From Zeugodacus cucurbitae (Eukaryota > Arthropoda > Insecta > Diptera > Tephritidae): a stretch of 64,000 nucleotides of DNA. The DNA is taken from contig NC_071667.1 of assembly GCF_028554725.1 (NCBI RefSeq), forward strand, positions 13,127,501 to 13,191,500, written 5' to 3'. Below the pieces are notes generated by a model. That model saw only the letters and a program-made list of their open reading frames with translations, was not told the origin of the DNA and did no database searches. Position 1 is the stretch's first letter. Each line of letters begins with the position of its first letter. The position numbers and the translations under genes are program-made. This document shows positions 34,935 to 47,557 of the stretch, piece by piece.

Positions 34935-36306
34935 TACTTAAGTATAAGTTCGGCTGCAGCCGAAACAATTGGATTTTGGCAACGACACAAAACGAGCTTG
35001 TACGATGAGGACTGCCGTCTCGCAGCGTAGAGAAAACAGACTGCCTACCTCGCAACGTTGCAAACGACCACAACACGTGCGGATGGTATAGATACCGAGA
35101 GCTGAAGAGGGAAGTGAGATGCATTTGCAGACAAAAAAAGAAACAGCTCGAAATGAGTGAGTATGAAGAGTTTGAAAGGGTTGCCGACAGAGGTAATGCT
35201 CGAAATTTTTATGATTAAATTAAGCGACTTAACGAAGGTTTCAAGATCGGAGCATCCACATGTAGAGACCAAAGTGGTAATCTCGTAACCGATATCCAGG
35301 GCATACTGGGATTATGGATGGAACACTTCTCCGACCTGCTGAATGGCAGTGAGAGTACAATGAGAGATGGCAAACCCGATTCCCCAATCGATGACGATGG
35401 AACATATGTTCCATTACCCGACCATGAAGAAATTCGAATAGCAATTACCCGCTTGAAGAACAACAAAGCAGCGGGGGCCGATAGATTACCGGCAGAACTA
35501 TTCAAAGGGAATGCTCGAAAATTTTATGAAAAAATGAAGCGACTTAACGAAGGTTTCAAGACCGGAGCATCCACATGTAGAGACCAAGGTGGTAATCTGG
35601 TAACCGATGTCCAGGGCATACTGGGATTATGGAGGGAACACTTCTCCGACCTGCTGAATGGCAGTGAGAGTACAACATCAGGAGATGGCGTATCCGATTC
35701 CCCAATCGATGGCGATGGAACATATGTTCCATTACCCGACCATGAAGAAATTCGAATTACCCGTCTGAAGAACAATAAAGCGGCGTTGGCCCATAGAACA
35801 CCGATCGAGCTATTCACATACAGCGGCGAAGAACTAATATGGTGATCAGCTTCTTTGCAAAATATGGTCGGAAGAAAGCATGCCCGACGATTGGAATCTC
35901 AGTGTGCTCTGCCCAATCCATAAAAAGTGAGATCCCACAATCTGACGAAATATCTCCGGTCATCAAACAAACAATCAGCGCATTCCCGTCTTGGTTCCTA
36001 TGTCACTGTTGACAGTCATAACTTCGAAGTCGTAGATCATTTCGTATATCTGGGAACTAGCATTAACAACACCAACAATGTCAGCCACGAAATCCAGCGC
36101 AGAATCACTCTTGCCAACAGTTGTTACTTTGGACTGAGTAGGCAATTGAAAAGTAAAGTCATCTCTCGACGAACCAAAATCAAACTCTGTAAGTCGCTCA
36201 TTATTCCCGTCCTGATTTATGGTGCAGAAGCGTGGACGATGTCAACATCAAAGGAGACGACACTAGGAGTTTTCGAGAGAAACGAAAACAAAGTTCAGCA
36301 AAATTT
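34935..36306 (+). pseudogene. RTE-like retrotransposon copy E, rearranged
   Basis: Readable pieces in order: TACGATGAGGACTGCCG (start of the post-endonuclease linker), the linker with CRQKKKKQLEMSEYEEFERVADRG-like coding, a duplicated segment (35193-35507 and 35508-35815), the PDDWNLSVLCPIHKK block to 35930, then a jump to YLRSSNKQSAHSRLGSYVTVDSHN and the RT thumb region, ending at 36300 within LGVFERN. The jump at about 35935 removes the catalytic core including YADD. The copy has no 3' end. Its linker matches copy A. Confidence 0.88.
35193..35815 (+). repeat. Internal 315-bp direct duplication in RTE copy E
   Basis: AATGCTCGAAA recurs at 35195 and 35510. Each unit spans the stretch from the linker to KNNKAA(G)AxR. 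The second unit has a 6-base deletion (GAATAGCAATTACC versus GAATTACC) and other differences, so the units have diverged since duplication, or one was imported from a sister copy. Confidence 0.88.
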
Positions 36307-39300
36307 TATGGACATTTTGATATAGTACCATACTTGTAAGCCATCTTATTTCTTTATAAATTCAGTTTAACCTGTAAGTGTATATACGAGTATTTCACTT
36401 AACATCCTTCTCCTTCAGCGTAATCTTCTCTAATTGTAACTTTCATTTTACTTAAAACTTGTAATTCTTTTAGTAAGTGATGGAAAAGTGAACTTTTATT
36501 AAAAGATAGAGAGATACTAGATAGAGTAAAGATACTACTTATAACTTCCTTCTGTCATTTTTTTGTGCTTCACGTGTATTGTAACTCTTTTTTAACTCTG
36601 TCGAATAGCTTTGAGAAATATTTATTCCTCACTATGAAATCGTTCTTAAAATCTGAAAGATCTCTATTATCAATCGAACACCAAATTTTTTAAACTTTCT
36701 CCAAGAAGCCTCACCCATTTAAGCTTTTTATGTCAGTCTCTCTTTCTCTCTCTTTTAAATACACTACCTTTAACTCCTAGTACATCTCATAGTCGTTGCT
36801 TTTCTACGCTTTTTGTAGTAAATGATCCTCTTTCTACTGCTTATTTCTTTAATACACCACTTGCACGTGTATAACGATCCAAGAATAACATCTCTGTTGA
36901 ATTACAAGTCTCTATTATGGCCAATAACAGCTCTTTCTATTGCTGGCTGATACTAACTAAAAACTTAATGCAATGAGCTTCAAGTGGCATAAAGCTATTT
37001 GCCCAGTAATTATTCTCCCTATAGATTATGTTGTAATCTCGATGGGCAAACGGGTAGAAGTAAAAAAAAACAAAGTTACCACATTACATATTAACAAAAT
37101 AAAGTGCAATCCACAGGGATGAGCAGCTAGCCAGCGCTAACCAGAGAGCAAAGTTTTGCGAACACACAATAATACTAACTGCGAGAAATAAACACAGATC
37201 TAAAGCGCCAACAAAAACAAAACAGTACAGGACATTTAAAAATTTAAGTTTCAGAAAAAAGTAGAGAGAAAATATTACAACTTTTTTCTCAGAACTCCTG
37301 ATTAAATTATAGATCTATTACAAAAGTGCTTAGGGAGCCGTAGGAAGAATATACATGGGCAAGTAAGTATAAATGCTTGCGAGCCGCTTGACGAGTAGCA
37401 GCAGAGCGCAAGCGAATTAATTTTTAATGAGAGACACCACCAGCAGCTACCAAAACTGAAGGCATCCGCCAAATGAGTGAATAAATGTGAGCAAGAAAAA
37501 TTGCTAAGAACACGCGAATGAAATTATAATAACGGGGGAAAAAAAACAAACGAAATAAAAATAGACATTAGCGAAGAAGCCGACTGCGACCCACAAATGT
37601 CAGCCCTTCGTCAAGCGAACAGCTGGAGCAGGCAGTAGCAGCCGTGGCAGCAACAGCATCAGTCACTCACTCTCTCTATCTCTACCCACACCCGCCATTG
37701 TGAAGCTGTCAGTTGTTGTGCGCGTAATCGTCATAAGTCATAAGCTGCTAATTAAGCAATTTTGCGAATGAATTCATTAAAAATTTACCCATTGCATACT
37801 TTGGTGAGCGCTAAAACGCACTTGACACAGCTCAGCTACAGGCAGCACAGTGCCGCAGAAATCATTCTTGAGTTGATGGTGTTGGTGGAGAGATATAATA
37901 TTGGAGGGTATGCAAAGACATCGTCAGCATGGTTTTACTTTTGTCGCCGCTTAAATATTGTTGCTGTTTTGTTTTAAGCGTTGTATTAACTTTACCCAAG
38001 ACGCAGGCGCACACATAGTCTTATTTTCGCGTAGAATGAGAGGGCTACAGGATAAGATAAATTATGATTGATGACACTGATATCTGATGAATTCATAGCT
38101 TAAGTGCAACACTCAGCGCTGAAAAGCCAAAAATTTCGTTACTCTTCACTAATGAATACCCAAATATGTATCAGGCCTTAGGCAGTAAAAAATTACACAA
38201 AATATAATTAAAAGCTTCGGAATTACTGTAATTGAGACATTTAAGGCGGAACAAGGTTATTTTGTGCACTTTGTAAGCTTCAGTGGTCTAAAGAGTTTGA
38301 GTTAGAGCTTAGTTATCCTGTAAAAAATTAATACATTCTACACAAATTACCCTGAATATCATAACTTTTCGCACTCGAGAGCTTCAAATAGTTTTTACAT
38401 ACTATAATTTCAACTAGCAAGCAGATATAAGATGAACCTACGGCCACATACTACTAGCGAACTAAACATTATAGGCGACCTCATACTAATCCCCAAAAAT
38501 ATGCTGGAGATTGTATGTAGAGCTACTTCCCAAATAAATATCCAGAAATTTTTGCCTCTTTGAAAAATAGTAAAATCTTATTGAATTCATATGAAATATG
38601 AAAAATTTCGAAAAAGTAATAAGTGACTTTAAGCATAGCAAACATATGAACGTGATGTGACTACCTTTGAGCAAACGTTTATTCGGAAAATCTGCTGTAG
38701 TTTGCCCATATTCGAACAAACGTTGCATCAACATAATCGAAGTCTGAAATCAACAGAATTCAACACAATCATGAACATACTCGTATTTACAGAAATTCGT
38801 CGAAGTACTGTAAATCAAATTCTACCGATGGATGCAATAAGCGTTGCGACTTCATTTCAATCTGAGACAAGTATAAAGTAAAAAGTAATTAGAATTTCTA
38901 TGAAAAGTACGTCTCTTTGTAAGTATGAGTATTTTGTGGAAATTGTATATGAAATGTTCTTTTCACATAAAACTTAGATTCCGTAAAATTGTCAGTTTAT
39001 TATGAAATGGCAATCATTATTTCAATTTCAAATTCAACACACTGGTAGCTTCGGGATTACAACTGCAAGGCAAACAACTTGCTTTATTAATATGGTAATT
39101 TTATTTCATATGCACTGGGTTTCTACAGTTTCAGGAACTAATATAATAACTTTAATTTACCTACACAGTTAATAAATATTAGACAAAGAGCCAAGGAAAG
39201 AAAATAAAAGTACATATTACAGCATTTTCCATACATCCGTTAGTAATATTATAGCAAATGCACGTCAAATATTAGTTAAGTAGACCACGCTAGCTGCCTG

Positions 39301-39415
39301 TCTTCAACATTGTAGCTGCCGTAAACAGCCAAAGTGGTGCTTTTATGCTGTCTTGCTTGAAGCTACAAACTCCAACGGATATCAGTTTATCTCTGAAGAC
39401 TTAATCTCGCTTATA
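36307..39415. other. Non-coding stretch; possible host untranslated exon region near 37.1-37.7 kb
   Basis: Mostly AT-rich with no gene. Bases 37081-37720 are less repetitive, rich in CAGCAG/AACAAC-type words, and contain ATGGGCAA followed by GTAAGTAT at 37363, a good splice donor sequence. This resembles a 5' UTR exon of a fly gene but proves nothing alone. No recognisable coding sequence follows. Confidence 0.3.
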
Positions 39416-39930
39416 ACAAGTAAGAAAAGGCAAAGTTCGGATGAAACTGAACATTTAATACCCTCGCAATTTATTGATATAATTTTATTAATATAACACA
39501 CAATTTGACCATCATATATGTATATAGTATATGAGGGCTGGAGTAATTCATGAATTGATTTCGCATGAATCCAATCATCCAAGACCATACGCTATTTTGC
39601 TTTTTGAAAAACCACTATATTAGAAGAAAAAGATTCCCTTTGAATAACATTAAAATATCTGAGGGATTTACCAACGTTTTCGTTAAAAAATTACCCTTAG
39701 GCACTGAGTTCTTCATGTAGATATCCGGGGCCTTGATAAGTTATAGTCCGATTTCGAAAATTCATTGGTGCCTAATGTATATATTATCAAGTGAACGAAT
39801 CAGATGGAATTCAAAATTCAGTTATATTAGATGTAAGCGTGATTGTGAACGGATTTCGCCCAGTTTTTATCCGTATTACCAGGATGTTAAAAAAATTAGT
39901 ATGTACCGAATTTCATCAAAAATCAAAATG
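39416..39930 (-). repeat. Family T, left part of an interrupted copy
   Basis: Starts ACAAGTAAGAAAAGGCAAAG, then TTTAATACCCTCGCAATTT. Runs to GAATTTCATCAAAAATC near 39930, where other sequence begins. Pieces of the same copy resume at 40945. Confidence 0.8.
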
Positions 39931-40768
39931 TTTTCAAAATGTTCATGCACAAACAATACCCGAACTATCAGCCCATTCGGCTCAAGCGCTCAAAATGGCA
40001 TTCGTGAATATATTCGCTACTGAGCTAAATTCAGCTCAATTGCGGTAAATTCGTTTGCTTGCTGAGTTTAAGAGCATGAGCTCTTGTTGAAACAGCTCTA
40101 CCCAGGCGTTCGCTCATTCGGCTCAACAATGATCGTGTTGAATGAAAACAAGCACACAAAAGAGGAAACTCATGTGCTGAACACATAGAAGACGACAAGC
40201 GACGAGCGACATCTGTCAAATATTAAAATACACGCGTTCTTATGGGCACAGATTTTTTGACAACAGCACGACTTCACGACAAAAGGGTTGAAGTCTTCGC
40301 TGTCGCCAAATTAGAAATGTTTCTAATTTTGCCGACGACAATGGCCTCTGTAGAGCTGCCACTAATATGTGAAATGTAAAATTATTTAAAGTTCTAACAA
40401 GTATGACGTTATTTTGCCAGCAGAAGCGTAAAATAGCTTTGTTATATCATTTATAATAACAATGGATTATTTATAGCAAATAGATCGATATATTTTTACA
40501 TTTTTTGCACAAAAAATTTAACTTTAATCTAAATATGTAAATTTTATTGAAGTGAAAATTTTTGTACGGCAACAATGAAATTCCTATTTGATATATCTTG
40601 AATAAATGCGCAACCAGCAGCGCTACGGGTTTTGTGAAATCCGTTGGCACACACATGCATATATACATATATATACGTACATATATAATTGTATATGTAT
40701 ACCAAAGAACTGCAAAACTCACTTTTTCCTTGAATCAGCTCATACGCAAAAGTTTCTATTCACTTGCA
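39931..40768. other. Inserted sequence of unknown type with many GAGC/GCTC words
   Basis: Sits between two halves of a T copy. It contains repeated GGCTCAA, GAGCTC and GCTCATTCGGCTCA motifs on both strands, the kind of subterminal clustering seen in hAT-like elements. No transposase is visible. About 600 bases of T body are missing around it, so this is not a clean insertion. Confidence 0.4.
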
Positions 40769-40944
40769 ATCACTGAGCGAAAGTGAGCTAAAAATTTCGT
40801 GAAGTGAGCGAACGTGAGCTAAACATTTCGTGAAGTGAGCAAACGTGAGCAAAGCATTTCGGACCGAAGGCTCACATTGTACGCGAATGAGTGGTGCGGC
40901 AACATGAGCTGATTTTTACTCAACGCTGTGTTTCGCTCAGTGAT
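40769..40944. mobile_element. Small inverted-repeat segment with 31-bp tandem repeats
   Basis: A perfect 14-base inverted pair bounds it: ATCACTGAGCGAAA at 40769-40782 and TTTCGCTCAGTGAT at 40931-40944. Inside are three tandem units of 31 bases (40773, 40804 and 40835) with the core GTGAGCGAACGTGAGC then TAAACATTTCGTGAA. It may be a MITE or one end of the larger unidentified insert at 39931. Confidence 0.6.
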
Positions 40945-41088
40945 CCGGATTTCAAACCTACGTCAACCCGATCACTTTGGTATATATAACCCTATATCTG
41001 ACTCTTTTAGTTTTAGGACATACAATCAACCGTTAGGTGAATAAAACTATTATACTCCCTTGGCAACTTTGTTGTGAGAATATCAAAA
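40945..41088 (-). repeat. Family T, right end of an interrupted copy
   Basis: TCCGGATTTCAAACC, TGGTATATATAACCC, CAATCAACCGTTAGG, ending GGCAACTTTGTTGTGAGA. This is the GTTGC-type terminus; its other half is at 39416-39930. Confidence 0.82.
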
Positions 41089-43782
41089 TACATATGTTAT
41101 GTATTGAGAAGCTAAGAAAACACCGCACCTGCTACTAAAGTAAATATATTTCGAGAAAAGTACGGGATATTAATAGCTTTATTCATATTTAGTAAATGTC
41201 TTTACAATGGAAGTTTTTAAAGGCACATAAATTGCATCTCAATTAAATAATTGAAAACTTAATGAAATGGCTAGTCTTTTGTCTTAACTTCGCTATTCTT
41301 ATAAATCTGGCGTTTCAAAAAGTGGCGGACAAATAAACTCCTCAACTTTCAACCAAAATGAAGATGATTATGAAAATTGACCCGCTTGGTTTTCTATCCA
41401 TTTACCACTCATAAAACGCTAGCGATGATCTAATGGCTACAATTCCTACACTATATCAGTTTTATAAAGTCTGAGATCTTTTCTGAGAGATTTCTACGTA
41501 GGAGATGGACAAAGAAGCTATTGTTGAACACGACAGGGAATCAACAAACTCAAATACCTAATCACGCTCATTGAACATCCCAACTCCGGTTCCTATCAGC
41601 CGAGTTGGAAATATCGTAACGAAATTTTGATGGACTCAAAATCGATAAATGAAGATCTAACTTGATATACATGGCCCCGAAGTACAATAAAATTGTCAGA
41701 CGTATTCAATCCTTACTTTGTCGGTAGCAGCCGTTAAAATTAGAAGTGTTCGTTTCGTTTGTTAAAAGCTCACACATCATTACTTATTTGAGAATTCATG
41801 GCGTTTCCTATTTCTAAAAATAAAGAGAACCTTAAAGAGTCGGCGTTTTACAAACATATACAATTCTTTTCGTCATGTCAGAGAATATTTTAATAATTCT
41901 TATTTAAATCCACGTAACACCAGCAAATCTGGTAATTGAAATTATATATTTTTAATAGACATTCTTTATGCAACATTAATTACAAAATGTTTACCAGCAT
42001 AAAACAACATTCCTAAGTAGCGCGTAATACGGTAATGCTATTGTGATAACTCCAATTTTCCAACTAGCTCACGAATTTCATGCAAAGTTTTTCTTATTTA
42101 TGCTATACATATAATTGCATGAGTGGCCAGTAACATTTATAGATTTCATCACTGTCTACCTGAAATTGCAAATTGTTGAAGAAGCTTGACCCTCTTCAAC
42201 AATTTGCAATTTTAGCTACACAGTGATGAAATAAGTGATGATTAGTCATATGAAATTAGTGCCTTTTGTCGGGCATATATTTCGCATGTTTTGTATGCTC
42301 TAATATTTAGCAATATACGAGTTTTGACGTAAGCATTTTTTGAACTTTCGAACTCGCAGCTCCACGAACAGTACTCACAAACAATACTGTGAACTGGCAG
42401 GCATATTGATGTGGTTAAAAAAAAGGATTAAAACCCACGCTACCAAAACTGACAAGTATTTTTAATGCGTATCTTCAGGCGAAACGCCAACGGTAGTACC
42501 TAAATGGCAACATCTATTTTAGTAGCTGCAGAGAGAGACGACTTAAAAGAAATTGCCATAATAATGTAAAAGCATCGACATTATAGCTCCTTTGCTGCTG
42601 CTGTTATTATTAGCAAAGCAATTGTTGTTGCACAACTTTTTTATGCGCAGTCTTAGCATAGCTGCTGAGGCAGATAACGAGGTGCATTCGCAATCGGGTT
42701 AGGATAAAGTTGTGGCAGCTACTAAGAATAGTAAAACCCATACCTCCACTACCGCCAACACAATAGTGTCCAGCACTGGTTACTCTCACACATATTTCTT
42801 ACTTATCCAGGTGAGTGGATTGAAACTTAGGTGTGAATAAGATTTCATATAAAGTCTTGCCTGCCACCAACGCCATGGCCAGATTATGTGCTGCCACAAT
42901 GCTTACCGCGCACCGCCTCACTGTCGTTGGATATTTAATATTTGCTGGGTTATTAAAGTTTTGCACGGCCTTCGCTGCATCAGGAAGGGCTCAGCGTAAT
43001 AAGTTAATATTCCACAAGCAGAAAATACACATCGGGAGCAAGGAAAGCTGTGAACGACGACGACAGGAGTTGAAACCTAAATATTAAGGAAGTATAAGAC
43101 TAAAGCGCAGAAATGCTGCGGTACTGAGATGTTGAAAGAGTACGCGAGACGGTTGAAGACAACTTAATGGAGGTCATGAATGCAACGCACACAGCGCATA
43201 GTGCGCGCACTCTCTCTCCGTCTATCTCTATCACTCGCACACGCAAACAAGTGAAAAAGCTACGAAAGTACGGAAGGAAAAAGTAAAAAAACTAAAATGA
43301 TTATAATAAAAGTTGCGTTGCATCGAAAGTTATTTGTTGGCTAAATGAAGTTGCAGCAACGTAAACTCACCTCGCTATTCAATGGAAAGCTTTTAGCCGT
43401 CTTTAGCCTGACAGCGTGGGTTAACTTTTCTTGTGTACATGGGTATATGTGTTTATATGCACGTAAATGGGTAAAAGCAGCTAGTTGGCTATTGGGATTA
43501 TGTTGGCATGATTTATTGATGGGTCACTAAAAATACTTTTTAAAGAACTTACCTGTCAACAATGAATATTTGACAAGGCGCAAGCAAAAAACTTAGAGCC
43601 AACTGAAATTCAAGAAAGTTATAGAAAAAGTTATACTTTCGAAAAAAGCGTAAACCCACGTATATTTTGAAGAGTCTGAATAAATTTAACATAATTTTGT
43701 TTCTCATACTAACTTTTTTTTAATTTGCGACGACACCTTATTGATGGCACTGCATTATTCTATTCGCTAACCGTCGCTAAGT
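41089..43782. other. Non-coding stretch with one long hairpin
   Basis: No gene recognised. An 84-codon frame (42833-43087) and a 61-codon frame (43345-43530) have no domain. A 90-base foldback lies at 42143-42232 and is listed separately. CT-rich CTCTCTCTCCGTC tracts are near 43210. Confidence 0.45.
42143..42232. other. 90-base hairpin, miRNA-precursor-like or mini-MITE
   Basis: The arms ATTTCATCACTGTCTACC and, on the other side, GGTAGACAGTGATGAAAT-like sequence continue through AAATTGCAAATTGTTGAAGA on both arms. About 42 bases pair with four visible mismatches, around a loop of about 6-8 bases (TTGACC). Size and shape fit a microRNA precursor or a very short palindromic transposon. No target duplication is evident. 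Confidence 0.6.
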
Positions 43783-44487
43783 CTCCTCAATATCGCATAT
43801 AAGGTTTTGTCGATTGTATTGTGTGAAAGACTAAAGCCCACCGTCAACGAATTGATTGGACCTTATCAGTGTGTCTTTAGACCTGGAAAATCGACAATGG
43901 ACCAGATATTCACCATGCGCCAAATCTTGGAAAACACCCGAGAGAGAAGAATCGATACTCACCATCTTTTCATCGATTTTAAAGCTACCTTCGACAGTAC
44001 GAAAAGGAGCTGCCTCTATGCCGCGATGTCTGAATTTGGTATCCCCGCAAAACTTATACGGCTATGTAAACTGACGTTGAGCAACACCAAAAGCTCCGTC
44101 AGGATCGGGAAGGACCTCTCCGAGCCGTTCGATACCAAACGAGGCTTCAGACAGGGTGACTCACTATCGTGCGACTTCTTTAACTTGATGTTGGAAAAAA
44201 TAATACGAGCTGCAGAGCTAAATAGAAAAAGTACAATCTTCTACAAGAGTGTAGAACGACGAATACCGCAGACGATGGAACGATGAGCTGTATGTGTTAT
44301 TTGACGACATTGACATAGTTCAACGAATAGAAAAACAGCGGCTAGGTCATGTTGTTCGAATGGACGAAAACACTTCAGCTTTAAAAGTGTTTGATGTTGT
44401 ACCTGCCGGTGGAAGCCGCGGAAGAGGAAGACCTCCACTTTGTTGGAAGGACTTGGTGGAAAGCGACGTAGTTTCACTTGGTATTTG
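43783..44487 (+). pseudogene. RTE-like retrotransposon copy F, RT pseudogene
   Basis: Opens at LLNIAYKVLSIVLCERLKPT (about 43785), is in frame through GFRQGDSLSCDFFNLMLEK to FYKSVE at about 44255, then jumps over the YADD region to ERRIPQTMER, equivalent in another frame to the EYRRRWNDELY block. It continues in a third frame through LGHVVRMDE and RGRGRPPLCWKD and ends near 44487. The catalytic core is deleted. Both ends are truncated. Confidence 0.88.
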
Positions 44488-46270
44488 TAGTTGTTTCAAT
44501 AAACTAAGGTCCTTAGTCAAACTTCACGGGCATCATTCCGGCTACAAATTGTTAAAATGCCTATACCAAAAGTAGCGTCTCAAAAATGTTTGTAATGTGA
44601 GCCGAAAACTGGGAAGACTTCAGCTGTTATAAAGGGTGGGGTTGGTATGAGACATACTACATGTATTTAACCTAAGCATTATTGTCGTTTAATTTCTTGC
44701 ATACCTGTAAGACTGTCGACCAACTAAACTCATTATGCGACACTGTCACACGAACACTCGCTTATTTTCATTTGTTTTTGTTATATAAATATTTAATGCC
44801 TCTATTGTCAGTTCGTTTTATTGTATTCGATTCGCTCATCCCCTTGTGATCACTGAGCTGCGCATATTCATGCTGTTCGACGAACCGTGCTAAAGTATTT
44901 AACACCCCATTGACATTATGCCGCCACTAAGCACCCGGACTTTTGTGAGTTTAGCACTGTGCTAACTATTCTATCTGACTTGCCATGACTAAGAGTGGCG
45001 TCGGTTTCTAAGTATTACAGACGCAAACAAACACCATCACATATACATATTAATAATAGAGCTGCACTAAATCGAGCCAGCCACCTGTCCACATTTACTG
45101 GCATACTTATATAGAAGCTTGCAGTCCATGGTTATCCTTCGGTGCAAGCGTTTGCGTTGGACTAAACGAAGCCGCAAAAATCCTTTCAAACTGCGTTTTA
45201 ACTCCGCTTTATATGCTGTTTTACGGCGAATTGCATTCATACTAACTATACGTTGGTATTGCTTGAACTTAATGCCACCTGCAAATACAAACACAGACAC
45301 ACGCATACACTTAGCGGTTGAATATATGTGGCAAGCGGCACACTACACTACATTCAACAGCGTGCACTTTTACAATTCACTTTTTCAATAACGTTGTTTT
45401 TTGTGCTCTACAACTCCCAGATGACTCTGTAAGTCGACATAAGGTCCTGCTGTTATTCACAAATCTGCTTTACTACCTGTATTTAGTCTGCGTGCTTTGT
45501 TTACCCAGAATTTGTGCCGTGTCTGTGTGTGTATGTTGGCATATGGTGCAATGCAATAGATAACCTATTATTCTTCTATTATGTGTCTAAATTTAGCCTA
45601 GTGGTATTTATTTTCAAGCTCAGCAAATGCGACAAAACCCTCTACCACCACCACCGCCACAAGCAATCAACTCGCTTCAGTGTGGACCAAAGCCTTACCT
45701 GGCCTACTATATACATATGTGTAGGACGTTTACTATGGACTATGGACTCCGTTATTGTAGCAAATACCAATGTGAATTTACTCAGCTGCAGAGGCTACAT
45801 CGACAGGCAAGTCCTCGATGAATTCATTTGTTGCATATTGCATTGTGTTGGCATTTTTTCCTATTCGTTCAATTGACTGTCCATTGTTGTGAGATATTCA
45901 ATTCAAATGCCTTTGTGATATTACGTGTAACTATACACATATGGATGCTATGTGAAATACAGGGAAATAATAATTTTTCAAATGAAACACAGAAGATGAG
46001 TTCCAATTTACCTAAAATGTAATTTATTGCCCATATATGAAATAAACAATTTAAAGTTTGCAAATAAGTTATGAATGTAATCATGGTTACTACAACAATT
46101 GACTAAATACAAACTTATAGGTTATTTAAGAATAAAAATTCAAAAAAAGAAATACATAAAATCATATAAACTATGGCTTATTGATCCGTTAAATCGCTTC
46201 ACATCAGTGTTTGGCTATGTTGTAACGCAATTCGAACGTGAGTTCGTGACCGCAGACTAAACATGGATCT
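44488..46270. other. Non-coding stretch, nothing recognised
   Basis: Overlapping short frames at 45067-45876 on both strands do not look like conserved proteins. No RNA gene found. Confidence 0.45.
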
Positions 46271-46274
46271 ACAG

Positions 46275-46560
46275 ATACACACCAGAGATGGCAGAACATT
46301 GGGCTTCACCGCCGAACTTGCTGTGGGGATAACGACCACCGTTCTATTGTCCGAAAAGGTATTGATCACCGTTTTCTAAGATCTACATCGACGAAGATAT
46401 CAACATCGAGAAAGACAAAACAGTTACTGAGCTCTAATGTGCCGAATTATTGGCTCAAGTCGTCGATAACTGTAGGTACAAATTTGCAAAGAAAAATGTG
46501 CTCTTCACGCCCGAAAGCAAAGCACTACACACAGTCAAACATGTCTGCATATTAATGTAA
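46275..46560 (+). pseudogene. Possible decayed coding fragment, unidentified
   Basis: In one frame at about 46264-46378 the sequence reads IHTRDGRTLGFTAELAVG. In a second frame, from about 46379, it reads KIYIDEDINIEKDKTVTEL, then a TAA, then CAELLAQVVDNCRYKFAKKN, ending ALHTVKHVCILM with a stop. The low A+T and codon-like texture differ from the flanks. I do not recognise the family; a domesticated or retroviral fragment is possible but unproven. Confidence 0.3.
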
Positions 46561-46789
46561 ATTTATTCACAAGAATATGCTTAAGTCTCCTTCAGTAATA
46601 TGAAAATGCTAAATATTTAAAAAATACACAAATCGGTTTTTTGTAATAAAAAGAAAGAGACAACAATCACAACTGCGCTTCGAAACAAATGCGGTCCAAA
46701 TTCAATTAGCATAAGATGAAGCTAAATTATTGCCAAGTTTGTACAATAAATTATTGTCATATATATATATTTTTTTTTAATATAAATTT

Positions 46790-47345
46790 TATTTGCAATC
46801 TATCAATTGACAATCATCCAATTGGTTGCTTTCGAAAATGAGCGAAATCGATCCACTGCCACGCCCACAAAATGGCGAAAACCGAAAACCTCTATAGTGT
46901 AATAACTAAGCCATAAATAAAGTTATGAAAATAAAATTTGGAACATAGGATCGCATTAGGAACGGGCACATTTGGAAGTAATTTTTTTTTAAGTGGACGT
47001 GGCCACGACTCCAAATAGGTTTTTTGTATATATCTTGCAAACCAAAAAAACTGTATAAGCCAAACTTTCTGCAGTCGTTTATTTTAGTCATTTCCTTATA
47101 CGGTCCAAAAATTAAAGAAATCGGATAATAACCACGCCCACCTCCCTTACAAAGATTATGTTGAAAATTACTAAAATTGAGTTAACTCACTAACGAAAAA
47201 CGTCAAAAACACTAAATTTCACATAAGAAATGGCAGATGAAAACTGCACTCAGATTTTTTACAAAATGGAAAATGGGCGTGGCGTCGCCCACTTATGGGT
47301 CAAGAGCCATAACTCAGGAACTACTCGACCGATTTCAATGAAATT
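46790..47345 (+). repeat. Family T, first part of a copy with composite insert
   Basis: GTTGCTTTCGAAAATGAGCG, CACTGCCACGCCCACAAAATG, TAACCACGCCCACCTCCC, GGAACTACTCGACCGATTTC. It stops after CAATGAAATT at 47345; the expected continuation (TTGACACCCTGA) appears at 48467. Confidence 0.85.
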
Positions 47346-47557
47346 GCAAGTCCGTGCAAGCTGTAACTTGAGTAAAAATTAAGATATCATAATGATGGGC
47401 GGAATCGGACCACTGACACGCCCACAATATGGCGATAACCGAAAGCACATAAAGAGCTATAACTAAGCCATAAATTAAGCTATGAACTTAACATTTGGTA
47501 CAAACGATTGTTCTAGGAAGGGGCATATTTGGATGTAATTTTTTTGGGAAAACGCGA
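47346..47557 (+). repeat. Family T fragment inside another T copy
   Basis: GTCCGTGCAAGCTGTAACTTG to AATTTTTTTGGGAAAACGCG repeats a part of the family already present upstream at 46810-47000. It is therefore a second copy or a duplicated piece, not a continuation. Confidence 0.8.

Noticed and set aside
45514..45876. 120-codon frame
   Set aside because: Overlaps other frames, with no recognisable domain and no gene signals of note.
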